Source: an uncultured Bacteroidota bacterium (GTDB taxonomy: Bacteria; Bacteroidota; Bacteroidia; Chitinophagales; Chitinophagaceae). Taken from it: a stretch of DNA of 64,000 nt. The stretch covers positions 124,001 to 188,000 of the forward strand of contig CAIRES010000073.1 in assembly GCA_903877645.1 (NCBI GenBank), written 5' to 3'. Position numbers and translations under genes: made by a program. This document shows, piece by piece, positions 25,034 through 35,400 of the stretch. The notes below the pieces were generated by a model, which was not told the DNA's origin, ran no database searches, and saw nothing but the letters and a program-made list of their open reading frames with translations. Each line of letters begins with the position of its first letter. The first letter of the stretch is position 1.

Positions 25034-26890
25034 ATGAAAAGAATATTCTTGCTGTTATTTGTTGTCGCATCGGTGCCGGTATTTGCGCAGCACGATCCCT
25101 ATATGTGCATCATCCCTGCACCCGTATCTGTAAAGAAAGCTAAAGGCGATTTTAAGCTCACCTCGGAGACGATTGTGCTGGCCGATTCGCCATCCAACAG
25201 GGCGGTAAAATTCTTTGCCGCCTACCTCAAAAAAGCAGGGCTCGGCAACAGTATCACCGACCTCACGATCCTCGATAAAGACCACAGGGATATGAAGAAC
25301 GCCATCACCCTCTCTGTAAATTTCAAAGGCGACCAGCCCGAAGAAGGCTATGAACTGAACATAACACCCGACCACATAACGATCAATGGCCGCAACGCAG
25401 GCCTGTTCTATGGTGTGCAGACTCTTATGCAACTGATACAGAAAGACGGTAATGGCAATGCCACAATCCCTTGCGGCTATATAAAAGACTACCCGCGCTT
25501 TAAGTACAGGGGTATGCACCTCGATGTGTCCCGCCATTTTTTTGATGTGGATTTTGTGAAGCAATACATAGACCTCATGGCCTCATACAAACTCAATAAC
25601 TTTCATTGGCACCTCACTGATGACCAGGGCTGGCGCATAGAAATAAAGAAGTACCCTAAGCTTACTACTGTTGGCAGTCTGAGGGCGCAAACCAAGATAG
25701 GCCGTGCCGCCGGTGTTGATTCTGAGCTGTATGATAATACACCTTATGGAGGCTTCTACACGCAGGATCAGGTAAAGGACATTGTGGACTATGCCACACA
25801 GCGCTATGTAAACGTAATTCCCGAGATAGAAATGCCCGGCCATTCGGTAGCAGCTATGGCAGCCTATCCCGAGTTGAGCTGCGACCCGAAGAAAACCTAC
25901 AAAGTGCGCGAAACATGGGGCGTATCCGAAGATGATGTGTATTGCCCTACTGAGGAGAACTTTAAATTTAGTACCGATGTGCTGAACGAGGTAATGGATA
26001 TGTTCCCCGGCCAGTACATACACATAGGCGGCGATGAGGTTCCCAAGGACGCCTGGAAGACATCTGACTTCTGCAAGCAGCTGATAGATGACCGCGGACT
26101 GAAAGACGTGAACGGTCTGCAGAGTTACTTCATAGCCCGTATAGAAAAGTATGTGAACTCGCAGGGGCGTAGCATTATTGGCTGGGATGAGATACTGGAC
26201 GGCGGCCTGGCACCGAATGCCACGGTGATGAGCTGGCGCGGCGAAACAGGCGGTATCAGTGCCGCCCAGCAAGGCCATGACGTGATCATGACACCCGGCA
26301 GCGGCGGCATGTATTTCGATCATACACAGCAAAAATCGCCACAGGAGCCGTTTTCTATAGGTGGCAACGCGCCCTTGTCTAAGACCTATGCGTACGATCC
26401 CCTGCCTGCCGCATTAGACAAAGAGCAGCAAAAACACATCCTCGGGGTGCAGGCCAACTTATGGACAGAGTACATCGCCACACCCGAAAAAGCAGAATAC
26501 ATGCTGCTGCCCCGTATGCTGGCACTCGCCGAGGTGGCCTGGACACCACTTGCCAATAAAGATTTTCGGAACTTCTCGCAAGACCGCATACCGCATCACC
26601 TGGGCCGCTTCGATAAAGAAGGTATCAATTACCGGGTACCCACAGCTATTGGTGCCATGGATACTTCTGTAATTGGCGCGCGATTCAAAGTAGAACTCAG
26701 CAGTCCGGTAGAAGGCGCAAAGGTCTATTATACGCTCGACGGCTATACCCCCCGGGAAACAGATGTGTACTACACTACACCACTGGACATTATAGTGCCT
26801 CCCAAAAATACTATGCACCTCAAGACTATTGTCATCAACCCCTCCGGCAAAAGAAGTATTGTGACGGATATGAAGATGGAGAATAAGTAG
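25034..26890 (+). CDS. GH20 beta-N-acetylhexosaminidase, exported
   Basis: A 618-residue exo-hexosaminidase that removes terminal GlcNAc/GalNAc by substrate-assisted catalysis. Signal peptide at 1-18 (ending VFAQ). GH20b N-terminal domain about 25-150, then a TIM barrel with YRGMHLDVSRHFF, NNFHWHLTDDQGWRIEIKKYP and the catalytic pair D334-E335 in HIGGDEVP. W residues of the GlcNAc pocket are present (SWRGE, LWTEY). A C-terminal CHB_HEX_C-like domain (about 550-610) ends with KVYYTLDGYTPRET and a short tail. It is third gene of the GH92 operon, 3 nt after GH2, fitting removal of GlcNAc exposed by upstream mannose trimming. Confidence 0.96.
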   Translation: MKRIFLLLFVVASVPVFAQHDPYMCIIPAPVSVKKAKGDFKLTSETIVLADSPSNRAVKFFAAYLKKAGLGNSITDLTILDKDHRDMKNAITLSVNFKGDQPEEGYELNITPDHITINGRNAGLFYGVQTLMQLIQKDGNGNATIPCGYIKDYPRFKYRGMHLDVSRHFFDVDFVKQYIDLMASYKLNNFHWHLTDDQGWRIEIKKYPKLTTVGSLRAQTKIGRAAGVDSELYDNTPYGGFYTQDQVKDIVDYATQRYVNVIPEIEMPGHSVAAMAAYPELSCDPKKTYKVRETWGVSEDDVYCPTEENFKFSTDVLNEVMDMFPGQYIHIGGDEVPKDAWKTSDFCKQLIDDRGLKDVNGLQSYFIARIEKYVNSQGRSIIGWDEILDGGLAPNATVMSWRGETGGISAAQQGHDVIMTPGSGGMYFDHTQQKSPQEPFSIGGNAPLSKTYAYDPLPAALDKEQQKHILGVQANLWTEYIATPEKAEYMLLPRMLALAEVAWTPLANKDFRNFSQDRIPHHLGRFDKEGINYRVPTAIGAMDTSVIGARFKVELSSPVEGAKVYYTLDGYTPRETDVYYTTPLDIIVPPKNTMHLKTIVINPSGKRSIVTDMKMENK

Positions 26891-26950
26891 TAAAATTTAA
26901 AAGAGAGCAATAATTATTTTTCATTACTCATCATAAAATCAACCTTACAA

Positions 26951-28015
26951 ATGCCGAAAGAACCAGTAGACCAAAGCATAGGTAAATTAGGAAAGCACAA
27001 AGTCAAAAGAGATAAGCGGACACTGGTATATTCAAACTATGTGCGTCGCGAACATATGCCAGGCATACCGGATGCTAAAAGCTGGACCAAAAAACAGAAG
27101 GGCACTTGGGGTATGATGGACAACTGGACATTGTGCGACTGCACCTGTGCGGGTGCGGCTCATATGGTACAGTGTTGGACACTGAACACTGGTAATGAAA
27201 TAACAATTCCTACAAAAGACATAATAAAGGCTTATTCTGACGTGAGTGGCTATGATCCTAAAACGAAAAAGCATGATGATGGCGCTAATATGCTGGACCT
27301 GCTCAATCATTGGCGCAAAGTCGGGGTAGGCGGGCATAAGATATTGGCTTATGCAACAGTTGATCACCGGAATACGCAATTGGTAATAGATGCTATATAT
27401 TTATTCGGCGGCATCTATGTAGGTATACAATTGCCCAAAAGCATTGCGGGGCAGCACATTTGGGATGTGCCTGCTACTGGCCTTAAAGGTGCAGGTAGAG
27501 TGAACTCGCTGGGAGGCCATGCGGTTGCCGTGCTTGACTACGATAATGAAGGGGTTACCTGTATTACGTGGGGAAAGCAAAAAAAAATGACCTGGGCATT
27601 TTGGAAAGCCTATGTTGAAGAATCATATGCGGTATTGTCTCCTGAATTTCTGAAGAAGAAAAAAACACCGGCCGGCTTTGATCTGGTTCAGCTTGAACAA
27701 GATCTTATGAACATCACTCATAAAAGGATACAATTGTCGAAAGAGTTAAAGCCTGAGACGAGCAAGACTGCAGTAGGCCCTAATGGCGGTCGCGGTGGCA
27801 TAAAAGAAAAAAAATTGACAACTAAGATTCCTGAAGAGAATTTGTTGGGGCAATCAGGTAAGCGGGGTGGTGTAAAAGGAGGCGAATTGAAAAAAGAGCA
27901 ACCTCAAAAGAAGGTGTTAGGGCATGCTGGTACCAAGGGTGGCGTAAAAGGCAGTGAATTGAAAAAGAATGCTCCTAAAAAGAAGGTAATGGGTAATGGA
28001 GGTAAGAAATCATAA
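26951..28015 (+). CDS. Papain-like-fold protein with repetitive Lys/Gly tail, function unknown
   Basis: A 354-residue cytoplasmic-looking protein (no signal peptide). Residues about 50-235 match a scattered family with a papain-like architecture that I recall from phage and bacterial genomes: GTWGMMDNWTLCDCTCAGAAHM (C62, C64, C66), a central AYSDVSGYDPKTKKHDDGA and MLDLLNHWRKVGVGG, LFGGIYVGIQLP, then SLGGHAVAV (H190) and CITWGKQKKMTWAFWKAY. A Cys plus His190 could form a cysteine-peptidase site; activity is unproven. Residues 276-347 are three tandem 24-residue units (GxxGxRGGxKxxELKK... form) followed by GNGGKKS. The tail is strongly basic and could bind nucleic acid or be a substrate-like region. 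A terminator separates it from the next gene. Confidence 0.75.
   Translation: MPKEPVDQSIGKLGKHKVKRDKRTLVYSNYVRREHMPGIPDAKSWTKKQKGTWGMMDNWTLCDCTCAGAAHMVQCWTLNTGNEITIPTKDIIKAYSDVSGYDPKTKKHDDGANMLDLLNHWRKVGVGGHKILAYATVDHRNTQLVIDAIYLFGGIYVGIQLPKSIAGQHIWDVPATGLKGAGRVNSLGGHAVAVLDYDNEGVTCITWGKQKKMTWAFWKAYVEESYAVLSPEFLKKKKTPAGFDLVQLEQDLMNITHKRIQLSKELKPETSKTAVGPNGGRGGIKEKKLTTKIPEENLLGQSGKRGGVKGGELKKEQPQKKVLGHAGTKGGVKGSELKKNAPKKKVMGNGGKKS
27776..27991 (+). repeat. Three tandem 72-bp coding repeats (24 residues each)
   Basis: Units at residues 276-299, 300-323 and 324-347 of the papain-like protein each start with a Gly-rich GxxGxxGGxK segment and end in a Lys/Pro segment plus two hydrophobics. Length is exactly 72 bp per unit; units 2 and 3 are most alike, unit 1 is diverged. 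Confidence 0.85.
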
Positions 28016-28047
28016 AACTGATCTTCATTATTGTGCATGTAAATTTT

Positions 28048-28072
28048 AAGCAGGATAATTTCCTGCTTTTTT
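28048..28072 (+). terminator. Intrinsic terminator after the papain-like gene
   Basis: Stem AGCAGGA (28049-28055) with TCCTGCT (28061-28067), 5-nt loop, followed by a run of T. Confidence 0.8.
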
Positions 28073-28097
28073 CATGATGGATTGCCTTAGAGAACAT

Positions 28098-28105
28098 TAT
28101 TTTTG
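28098..28105 (+). promoter_or_regulatory. Candidate -7 box for the NdpA gene
   Basis: TATTTTTG fits TAnnTTTG exactly, 17 nt before the ATG; no good -33 TTG at the usual spacing. Confidence 0.4.
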
Positions 28106-28122
28106 TTCATTAATTACAACAC

Positions 28123-29166
28123 ATGGATCTCATAGAAGCAAGACTGCAAAAAGTATCTGTACACTATATAGGCAATAAAGGCAATGGGCAGGAGTTGGTG
28201 ATCTCAAAGAAGCCACTGGCACTTACGGAGGAAGACAAGAAGAAGATAAAAGACCCGTTCCTGTCTAAGTTTAGTATGGAGTCGGATAAATATGCCTTTC
28301 ATCATTTATCTTCTTTAGATTATAATGAGGTGTATAACTATTGTTTAGAGTCGCTTGCTGAGGGTGCAACCTTTCATAAGAACTCGGTGAACATAGCCAA
28401 GCACTTATTTGAAAACACCACACACCCTAAAATTAAAGCCGGTGAGTTGTATGTATGCTACTACGAAAATTGCTTTGTAGATGGCGCTTTTATCGATGCT
28501 ATAGGCATTTACAAAACAGAAACGAAGAGCGACTTTATAGATCTCAGCAACGAAGGCCAGGATTTCTCGCTGGTGATGCGGCAGGGTGTAGAGGTAACGA
28601 AATTTGATAAAGGTTGTCTTGTATTTCCTACTAATGCCGAGGGAGGATTTGATGTACTCATTTACGATAGCAATAACAGGGGCGAAGAAGCGGTCTTCTG
28701 GCGCGAAGCCTTCCTGGGTGTGGTTCCGCAGGCCAATGAGTATTTTCAGACCAACCAATTCCTTGACCTCGCCAAACAGTTCATCGCCAAACAACTGCCG
28801 CAGGAATACGACATCGCTAAGACCGATCAGATAGACCTGCTCAATAAATCGGTGGAATACTTCAGGGCCAATGAATCATTTGATAAAAGGAAATTTGAGA
28901 AAGAGGTCTTTGACGATTCGGGCATGATCAAGGCATTCCGCAAATTTGAAAACAGCTATGCCGAGATGAATGATGTAGAATTATCTGATAGTTTCGATAT
29001 TTCCACACAGGCAGTAAAAAAGCAGGCGCGTGTTTTTAAAAGCGTCCTCAAACTCGATAAGAATTTCCACGTCTACATCCACGGCGACAAAAGTCTCATC
29101 GAGAAAGGCTACGACAATGCAGTAGGCAAAAGTTACTACAAGATATATTTTGATGAAGAAACGTAG
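28123..29166 (+). CDS. NdpA-family 37-kDa nucleoid-associated protein
   Basis: A 347-residue protein resembling the NdpA/YejK family: opening with an IEARLQKVSVHYIGNKGNG segment, FLSKF and FENTTHPKIKAGELYVCYYENC, later VFDDSGMIKAFRKFENSY and a C-terminal ISTQAVKKQARVFKSVLKLDKNFHVYIHG. NdpA proteins associate with the nucleoid in gamma-proteobacteria; related genes also appear in variable and defence-associated regions. It is cytoplasmic, with no signal peptide or span. It lies downstream of the papain-like gene on the same strand but has its own -7 box behind a terminator, so it is not clearly co-transcribed. It ends at a repeat-filled gap before the adhesin. Confidence 0.82.
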   Translation: MDLIEARLQKVSVHYIGNKGNGQELVISKKPLALTEEDKKKIKDPFLSKFSMESDKYAFHHLSSLDYNEVYNYCLESLAEGATFHKNSVNIAKHLFENTTHPKIKAGELYVCYYENCFVDGAFIDAIGIYKTETKSDFIDLSNEGQDFSLVMRQGVEVTKFDKGCLVFPTNAEGGFDVLIYDSNNRGEEAVFWREAFLGVVPQANEYFQTNQFLDLAKQFIAKQLPQEYDIAKTDQIDLLNKSVEYFRANESFDKRKFEKEVFDDSGMIKAFRKFENSYAEMNDVELSDSFDISTQAVKKQARVFKSVLKLDKNFHVYIHGDKSLIEKGYDNAVGKSYYKIYFDEET

Positions 29167-29211
29167 TAAGCTGATAAGTTGATAGGATGAGAAGTCGGAA
29201 AGAGCGGATAA

Positions 29212-29330
29212 CATCTTCCTTTAGAGCCGGGCTAGTCTCGCGAACAGCAGGTAGCATCTCCCTTTAGGGCCGGGGTAGTCTCGCCGCACATAACACCTCC
29301 CTCTCCTTTGGAGAGGGCCGGGGAGAGGTC
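29212..29330 (+). repeat. Tandem degenerate intergenic units in the gap before the adhesin
   Basis: The 305-nt gap 29167-29471 holds no gene. Two similar 43-nt units begin at 29212 and 29255 (CATCT..CCTTTAG.GCCGGG.TAGTCTCGC), followed by a third, more palindromic block at 29297-29330 (CTCTCC...GGAGAGGGCCGGGGAGAGG). The third block resembles a common Bacteroidota intergenic palindrome, and the first two look like decayed copies of it. Confidence 0.6.
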
Positions 29331-29383
29331 AAACACCACAAAAAATATCCCTATACGATCCCCTATCTATGAATAAAAATCAT

Positions 29384-29391
29384 TAGATTTG
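29384..29391 (+). promoter_or_regulatory. Candidate -7 box for the adhesin gene
   Basis: TAGATTTG fits TAnnTTTG, about 80 nt before the preferred ATG at 29472; no clear -33 element. Confidence 0.35.
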
Positions 29392-29471
29392 TTGCAGACA
29401 AGTATTATATATACGCAATCCCTGTTTTTTCAGATGAAAACAGCATGGGTGTGGTGTATCTAAATATATTT

Positions 29472-32400
29472 ATGAAGCAACTCATTACGTTACTCACTTT
29501 CCTGTATTTCTTCACCCCTCTTCATAGCACCGGGCTATATGCGCAGCAATCGGTGCAAGCCAAAAACGCTATGAATGCAGGCCCGGCGAATTATACATCC
29601 ATTACACAGCCATTTATTGATCATACCGCCGAAGTGTTGCAAAGCAATGCGGGCTATGAGCAGCATCCCGAAATTGGGCAGCTCTATCCCGAAACCCCCT
29701 GCGACAATTGTTACGAGCTCATCGGCAATCGTACTGAATTTTCTAAGACGTTTGTAAAAGAAGGCACGAATGGTGGGAAGATCATGCAGCAGACATCTAC
29801 CATGCCCATGCACTACCGCGATGCGCAAGGCAGGTGGATGACCATACATGCACAACTGGCTTCGCAAGGCAAAGGCACTTATAGCGCTACAGATCAGGAA
29901 GTACCGGTACGCATCAGCACTACCGATAAAATGACCACTCTTGGTAAGGCTGGTCAGTCCATCAGTTTCAATCACAACCTCGAATTGGTGTACGCAAAGC
30001 CTGATGGCTCTGAGGAAAATATTGGCGCTGCCGACTATTCGCACTACACTGCCGGCGACGACGGCATGTACATCACCGACGCATGGCCCGGTATAGATAT
30101 TGAAATGCACACTTTGCGTGGCGCAGTTAAAACGAACTTCCTCATCAATCATGCTTTACCTGCCTATGCCGCCGGTAAGTTACTGGTGCGCGATCACGTG
30201 GCAATGACCGATGGCCTTCACCTTGATGCGCAGGGGCAAACAAAGTTTACAGGCAATATAGAATTTAAGAACAAAAACGGCGAACGCATTTATGCCATGT
30301 CTGCTGCTACTGCTTTTGAAAAGGCCAGCCCCCGCACTACATTGCAGATGCTGGAGTATATGCTTAATGGTAACACGCTCGATATAGCTTTGCCTGGAAG
30401 TTTCCTCAACAGAAGTGCCAGCGCATACCCGGTAATTATTGATCCGTTGGTTTCTATAGCTACCACAGTTGCAGCAACCGGTTCGTCTTACAGCTCCGGT
30501 TGGACAGTTGGTTGTGTATACAATAACCCCGCTACAGTACCTGCACGGGTTACGGTTACAGATGTTCAGTTCTCTTTTCAGTATGTCACCAGCGGTGGCG
30601 CATTACTCAATAACGGCGCGTTCGATTTTAAACTCGGCACCTGCCGCAGTCCTGCACCTACTTCTCTTTACTGGAATTGCAACAGCGCGCTTACGGGTAC
30701 ATGTACAGGTACTGCTGCCTCTATATTTCCGTCTTTATCGGGTTGTATGCCAGCCCCCGAGTGTGCCTCGTACGACATGAACGTAACAATGGACTTCTAC
30801 CAAAACTACCTGTCCGATCCGCCATGCAGCAATCTTTATATCACCGCAGGCACACCGCTTACCGTCACCGTGTTTGGCAACACTATAGAAGCAAGTTCTG
30901 TTACTGCCAGCGCCACTAGCATCTGCCAGGGACAATCGTCTACATTAACCGCAACATCGCAATATGGCGTTGCTCCTTACTCGTACACATGGACTCCCGG
31001 TTCACTCTCCGGGGCTTCAGTTGCCGTAACCCCTTCGGCAACTACTACTTACACACTTACATCCACTGATGCGTGTGGCGGAGTAGCAACTGCGTTCAAA
31101 ACGATCAATGTAAACCCGGTATCGCCCATCACAGGCAGTACTACTATATGTGCAGGTGCATCAACTGTATTGTCAGATGCCACAAGTGGCACCTGGACAA
31201 GTGGCAATACTGCTGTTGCCACAATCGGGGCTACCACTGGTTCGGTCAATGCCATCGCTGTTGGTACTGCACCTGTTACTTTCACCAGCGGCACTGGCTG
31301 CACCACCACCACTACAGTTACGGTGCTTCCTTCGGTCGCGCCCATTACCGGTAGCAGGGGATTGTGCATAGGGGGCAGTAGTACACTTGCTGATACTACT
31401 GCGGGTGGTACATGGAGCAGCAGCGCAATTACAATAGCTACTGTTGGTGCGTCAACAGGCATAGTGAATGGCCTGGCTGCGGGTACTGCGGTGATCACCT
31501 ATGGTATGACAGGTGTAGGCTGCGCAGTTACGACTACAGTAACTGTTAATACGCTCGCACCAATATCAGGCTCGGGTGTTGTATGTGTCGGCGGCAATAC
31601 TACACTCACTGATCCTTCAGCGGGAACGGGTGGCGTGTGGACAAGCGGGAGCACAGGTGTGGCAGCAGTCGGTAGTACATCGGGTATAGTTACAGGTGCC
31701 TCTGCGGGCACAGCAGCCATTACTTATGCTACATCATCCGGCTGCACTGCAAGTACCACAGTAACGGTAAGTGCGCCAACGCCCATTACCGGCAGTTCCA
31801 CAGTTTGCCAGGGCAGTTCTACAACATTAAGTAATAGTACACCGGGAGGCATATGGTCAAGCGGAAGCACTGCGTTGGCTACTATCGGGGCTTCATCAGG
31901 CCTGTTGGCTGGTGTGGCTGCAGGCACAGTAACAATCTCTTACGCTGCGCCCACCGGTTGCACAATGACCTCCTCAATGGTAGTGAATCCAATATTTGCC
32001 ATTGCGGGCTCATCGAATATTTGTGTCGGTGGGTCTTCCGTTTTGAGTGATGCTGCCACCGGCGGTAGCTGGAGCAGCAGCGCGCCGGCCGTAGCTGCTA
32101 TAGGTTCATTCTCAGGCATGATTTCCGGTATGTCTCCCGGCGCATCTTTGATCACCTATACCACATTCGGCGGTGGCTGCACTGCTACTATTACGGTGAG
32201 CGTAAATACACCAACCCCTATACTTGGTGCTTCCGGCGTATGCCAGGGAAACACAACGACATTAAGTAATGCAACATCCGGCGGATCATGGACGACCAGC
32301 GATGCCACTATTGCCACAGTAGCCGGTAGCTCAGGTATTATGAGCGGCGTAGCCGGGGGCACTGCCACCATAAGTTATACTACAGCAGGTGCATGTGTTG

Positions 32401-35400
32401 CTACAACATCGGTGACCGTTAACCCCATCACCGCTATAGCAGGTGTAGCTGCGCTTTGCTCTGGCAATACTACTACGCTCACAGATGCTACGCCCGGTGG
32501 TGCCTGGAGCAGTACCGCAACAACAACTGCCACTGTCGATGGCACTACAGGTATACTTACCGCTATAGCAGGTGGTACTTCGTTAATAGATTATACAACT
32601 GCCGCGGGTTGTGTGGCTAATGTTACTGTAACAGTAAACGCATCCCCCGCGCTCATAGCAGGCAGTACATTAGTATGTGGTACTACCACACTCACTAATT
32701 CAGTATCCGGTGGTAGTTGGGCCAGCAGTAATACATCCATTGCTACGGTGGGCGCATCCTCAGGGCTGGTTGCTGCAGTCGCTGCAGGTGTGGTTACGAT
32801 CAGTTATACTATGCCGGGAGGCTGTAGTGTTAATACTGTTGTAACTATTGATCCGCTTTCAGGCATCACCGGCACTCCAAATGCCTGCATGGGCAGCGCA
32901 TCTGCGCTGGGTTATCCGGCCACAGGTGGTGCATGGAGCAGCCTTAGTACAGCAATAGCAACAGTTAATCCGTCTACCGGCCTCGTGACAGGTGTATCAG
33001 CAGGCACGGCTACTATAAAATACACCACAGTGTCGGGCTGCTTTGCCACGACTGCTTTCACGGTATATCCTTCTGCTCCTGTCGCAGGTACACCTGTCGT
33101 TTGTCAGGGTAGCAGCACTACATTGACAAATGTCGTAACCGGTGGCTCATGGTCCAGTAGCGATGCCGCTATTGCACCGGTAAGCGCGGCAGGTGTTGTT
33201 TCGGGTACTTTGCCTGGCACAGCTACGATCACCTATCTCACAGGCCTCGGCTGTTCTGCATCAACTATAGTAACTGTAAATCCATTACAACCAATAACAG
33301 GTATTGCCGCAATGTGCGAAGGCAATAACACAACATTAAGTGATGCTACTATCGGCGGTACGTGGAGTAGCGGTGCAACGACTATTGCCACTGTCGGCAC
33401 AACTGGCATTGTCAATGGCATTACAGCAGGTCATAGCATTATCAGTTATACAACTATTGAAGGTTGTTTTGCAACAACTATATCCACAGTGAACGCCATG
33501 CCTGCTGCAATAGCAGGTTCCGGCACGGTTTGCCAGGCAAGCAACATCACACTCACCAACTCATTGGCCGGCGGATCATGGAACAGTAGTGATCCATCAA
33601 CCGCACCGATTACAGGTGCAGGTATAGTATCCGGCATTTTACCAGGTACAGCCACCATTACTTATGCTACTCCCGCAGGGTGTTCAGTAAATACGGTTGT
33701 AACTGTAAATCCGTCCACCGTTACTGCTGGTGTTCCTTCTATTTGTCAGGGCTCGGCCACTACTTTAAGCAATGCTACCACCGGTGGCACATGGAGCAGT
33801 TTGGGTACGGGTGTTGCTACTGTTGGTTCAGCAACGGGCCTGGTGGCCGGCATCTCAGCCGGGACTGCTATAATAAGGTATCTTACTGCTGATGGCTGCG
33901 CGACAGATTTCAGTGAAACCATCACCCCCCTTCCTTCGGCGATAGGGGGCATCGCTAAAGTGTGTGAGGGAAGCTCCACCACGCTCACAAACACATTACC
34001 AGGCGGCACGTGGACAAGCAACAATACTGCTATAGCTACTATTGTAGCTACGTCGGGCAGTGCATCAGGCATCTCCGCTGGTTTGGATACGGTTATTTAT
34101 ACTTCTGCATATGGCTGCGTCGCCGGTATCGTTGTAACAGTGAGCCCACTGCCAGCGGCCATAACTGGTATCACCTCTGTTTGCTCAGGGAACACAACTA
34201 CGTTAAGCGATGCGACTACAGGCGGTACATGGAGCAGCAGTGCTACTGCTACAGCCCCGGTTGGCGCTACAACAGGTGTCGTGAGCGGTTTGCTTGCCGG
34301 ATCAGCTATTATATCATTTATCACAGCAGATGGCTGTATTGCCAATGCCGTAGTGACTGTCAATCCATTGCCATCAGCTATTGGCGGAACGACCGTATTA
34401 TGCCAGGGCACTACCACTACACTTTCGAATACATTTACAGGTGGATCTTGGAGTAGCTCCGATGTAACTATCGGTTCTATAGATGCTTCCTCAGGCTTAT
34501 CAACGGGTGTGGCAGCGGGTGTTACTACTATCAGCTATATCACTTCATCCGGCTGCTATGCGGTAACGGATGTTACCGTAAATCCAACTCCCGTTATCAG
34601 TAGCTACCATGCCGATAATTCGACTACCTGCACAACCAACGACGGCGCGATCACACTGGAAGGACTCACCGCAGGCGCAGCTTATACGGTAAATTATTAT
34701 TATCGTACTACTTTAGTTTCGCTTTTTAGTTTCGCAAATAGTTCCGGCGAAGTAGTGATAACAGGTCTTTCGGTTGGGTCTTACAGTAATATCAGTGTGG
34801 TTTCAGCGCTTGGTTGTACTTCTGCAATCATCGCCGGGCCGATTTTAATTGGATTGCCTGTTTCTCCCGACGCACCCATTGTTACCAATAATTCACCACT
34901 TTGCAACGGCAGCACTTTGAACCTGTTTGCTATGGACGCCACAGCAGGGGTTACTTACTCCTGGAGTGGGCCGGCGGGCTTTACCTCTACGCTTCAAAAT
35001 CCGGTGCTTAATCCATCTGTACTCTCCGAAGCAGGCACCTATTCGGTCACTGCTACTAAGCTGGGTTGTGAATCTGCTACTGCTACTACCAATGTGGTCA
35101 TCCATCCTATACCACAGATAGGGGGTATTTCTTTTACCAACCCTACTACCTGCCAGGGCACAGATGGTACGATCACACTCAGTGGTCTGTTGCCGGGTGT
35201 ATCTTATTCTGTAGAGTATACTTTTAATGCCTCACCTGTATCAGTGGTTGTTATTGCTGATGCATCTGGCGATGTGGTTATTGGTGGCATCGCTTCCGGC
35301 GATTATGGCTCGTTCAGCGTTAGCTCATTTACCTGCCTGTCGAATACGGTAGGTCCTGTTGCACTGAATGATCCTGCATTGCCTTCCGTACCAGTGGTAG

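Noticed and set aside
25583-26332. 249-codon minus-strand frame opposite the GH20 gene
   Set aside because: It lies fully within a well-supported GH20 gene and has no family features.
31049-34417. Several 60-150 residue frames on the minus strand across the adhesin repeats
   Set aside because: They recur with the period of the coding repeats and are shadows of Thr/Ala/Gly/Ser-rich codons.
31119-34586. CRISPR-like regular repeat array
   Set aside because: Units are about 217 bp, coding, in frame and diverged; there are no short identical repeats with unique spacers.
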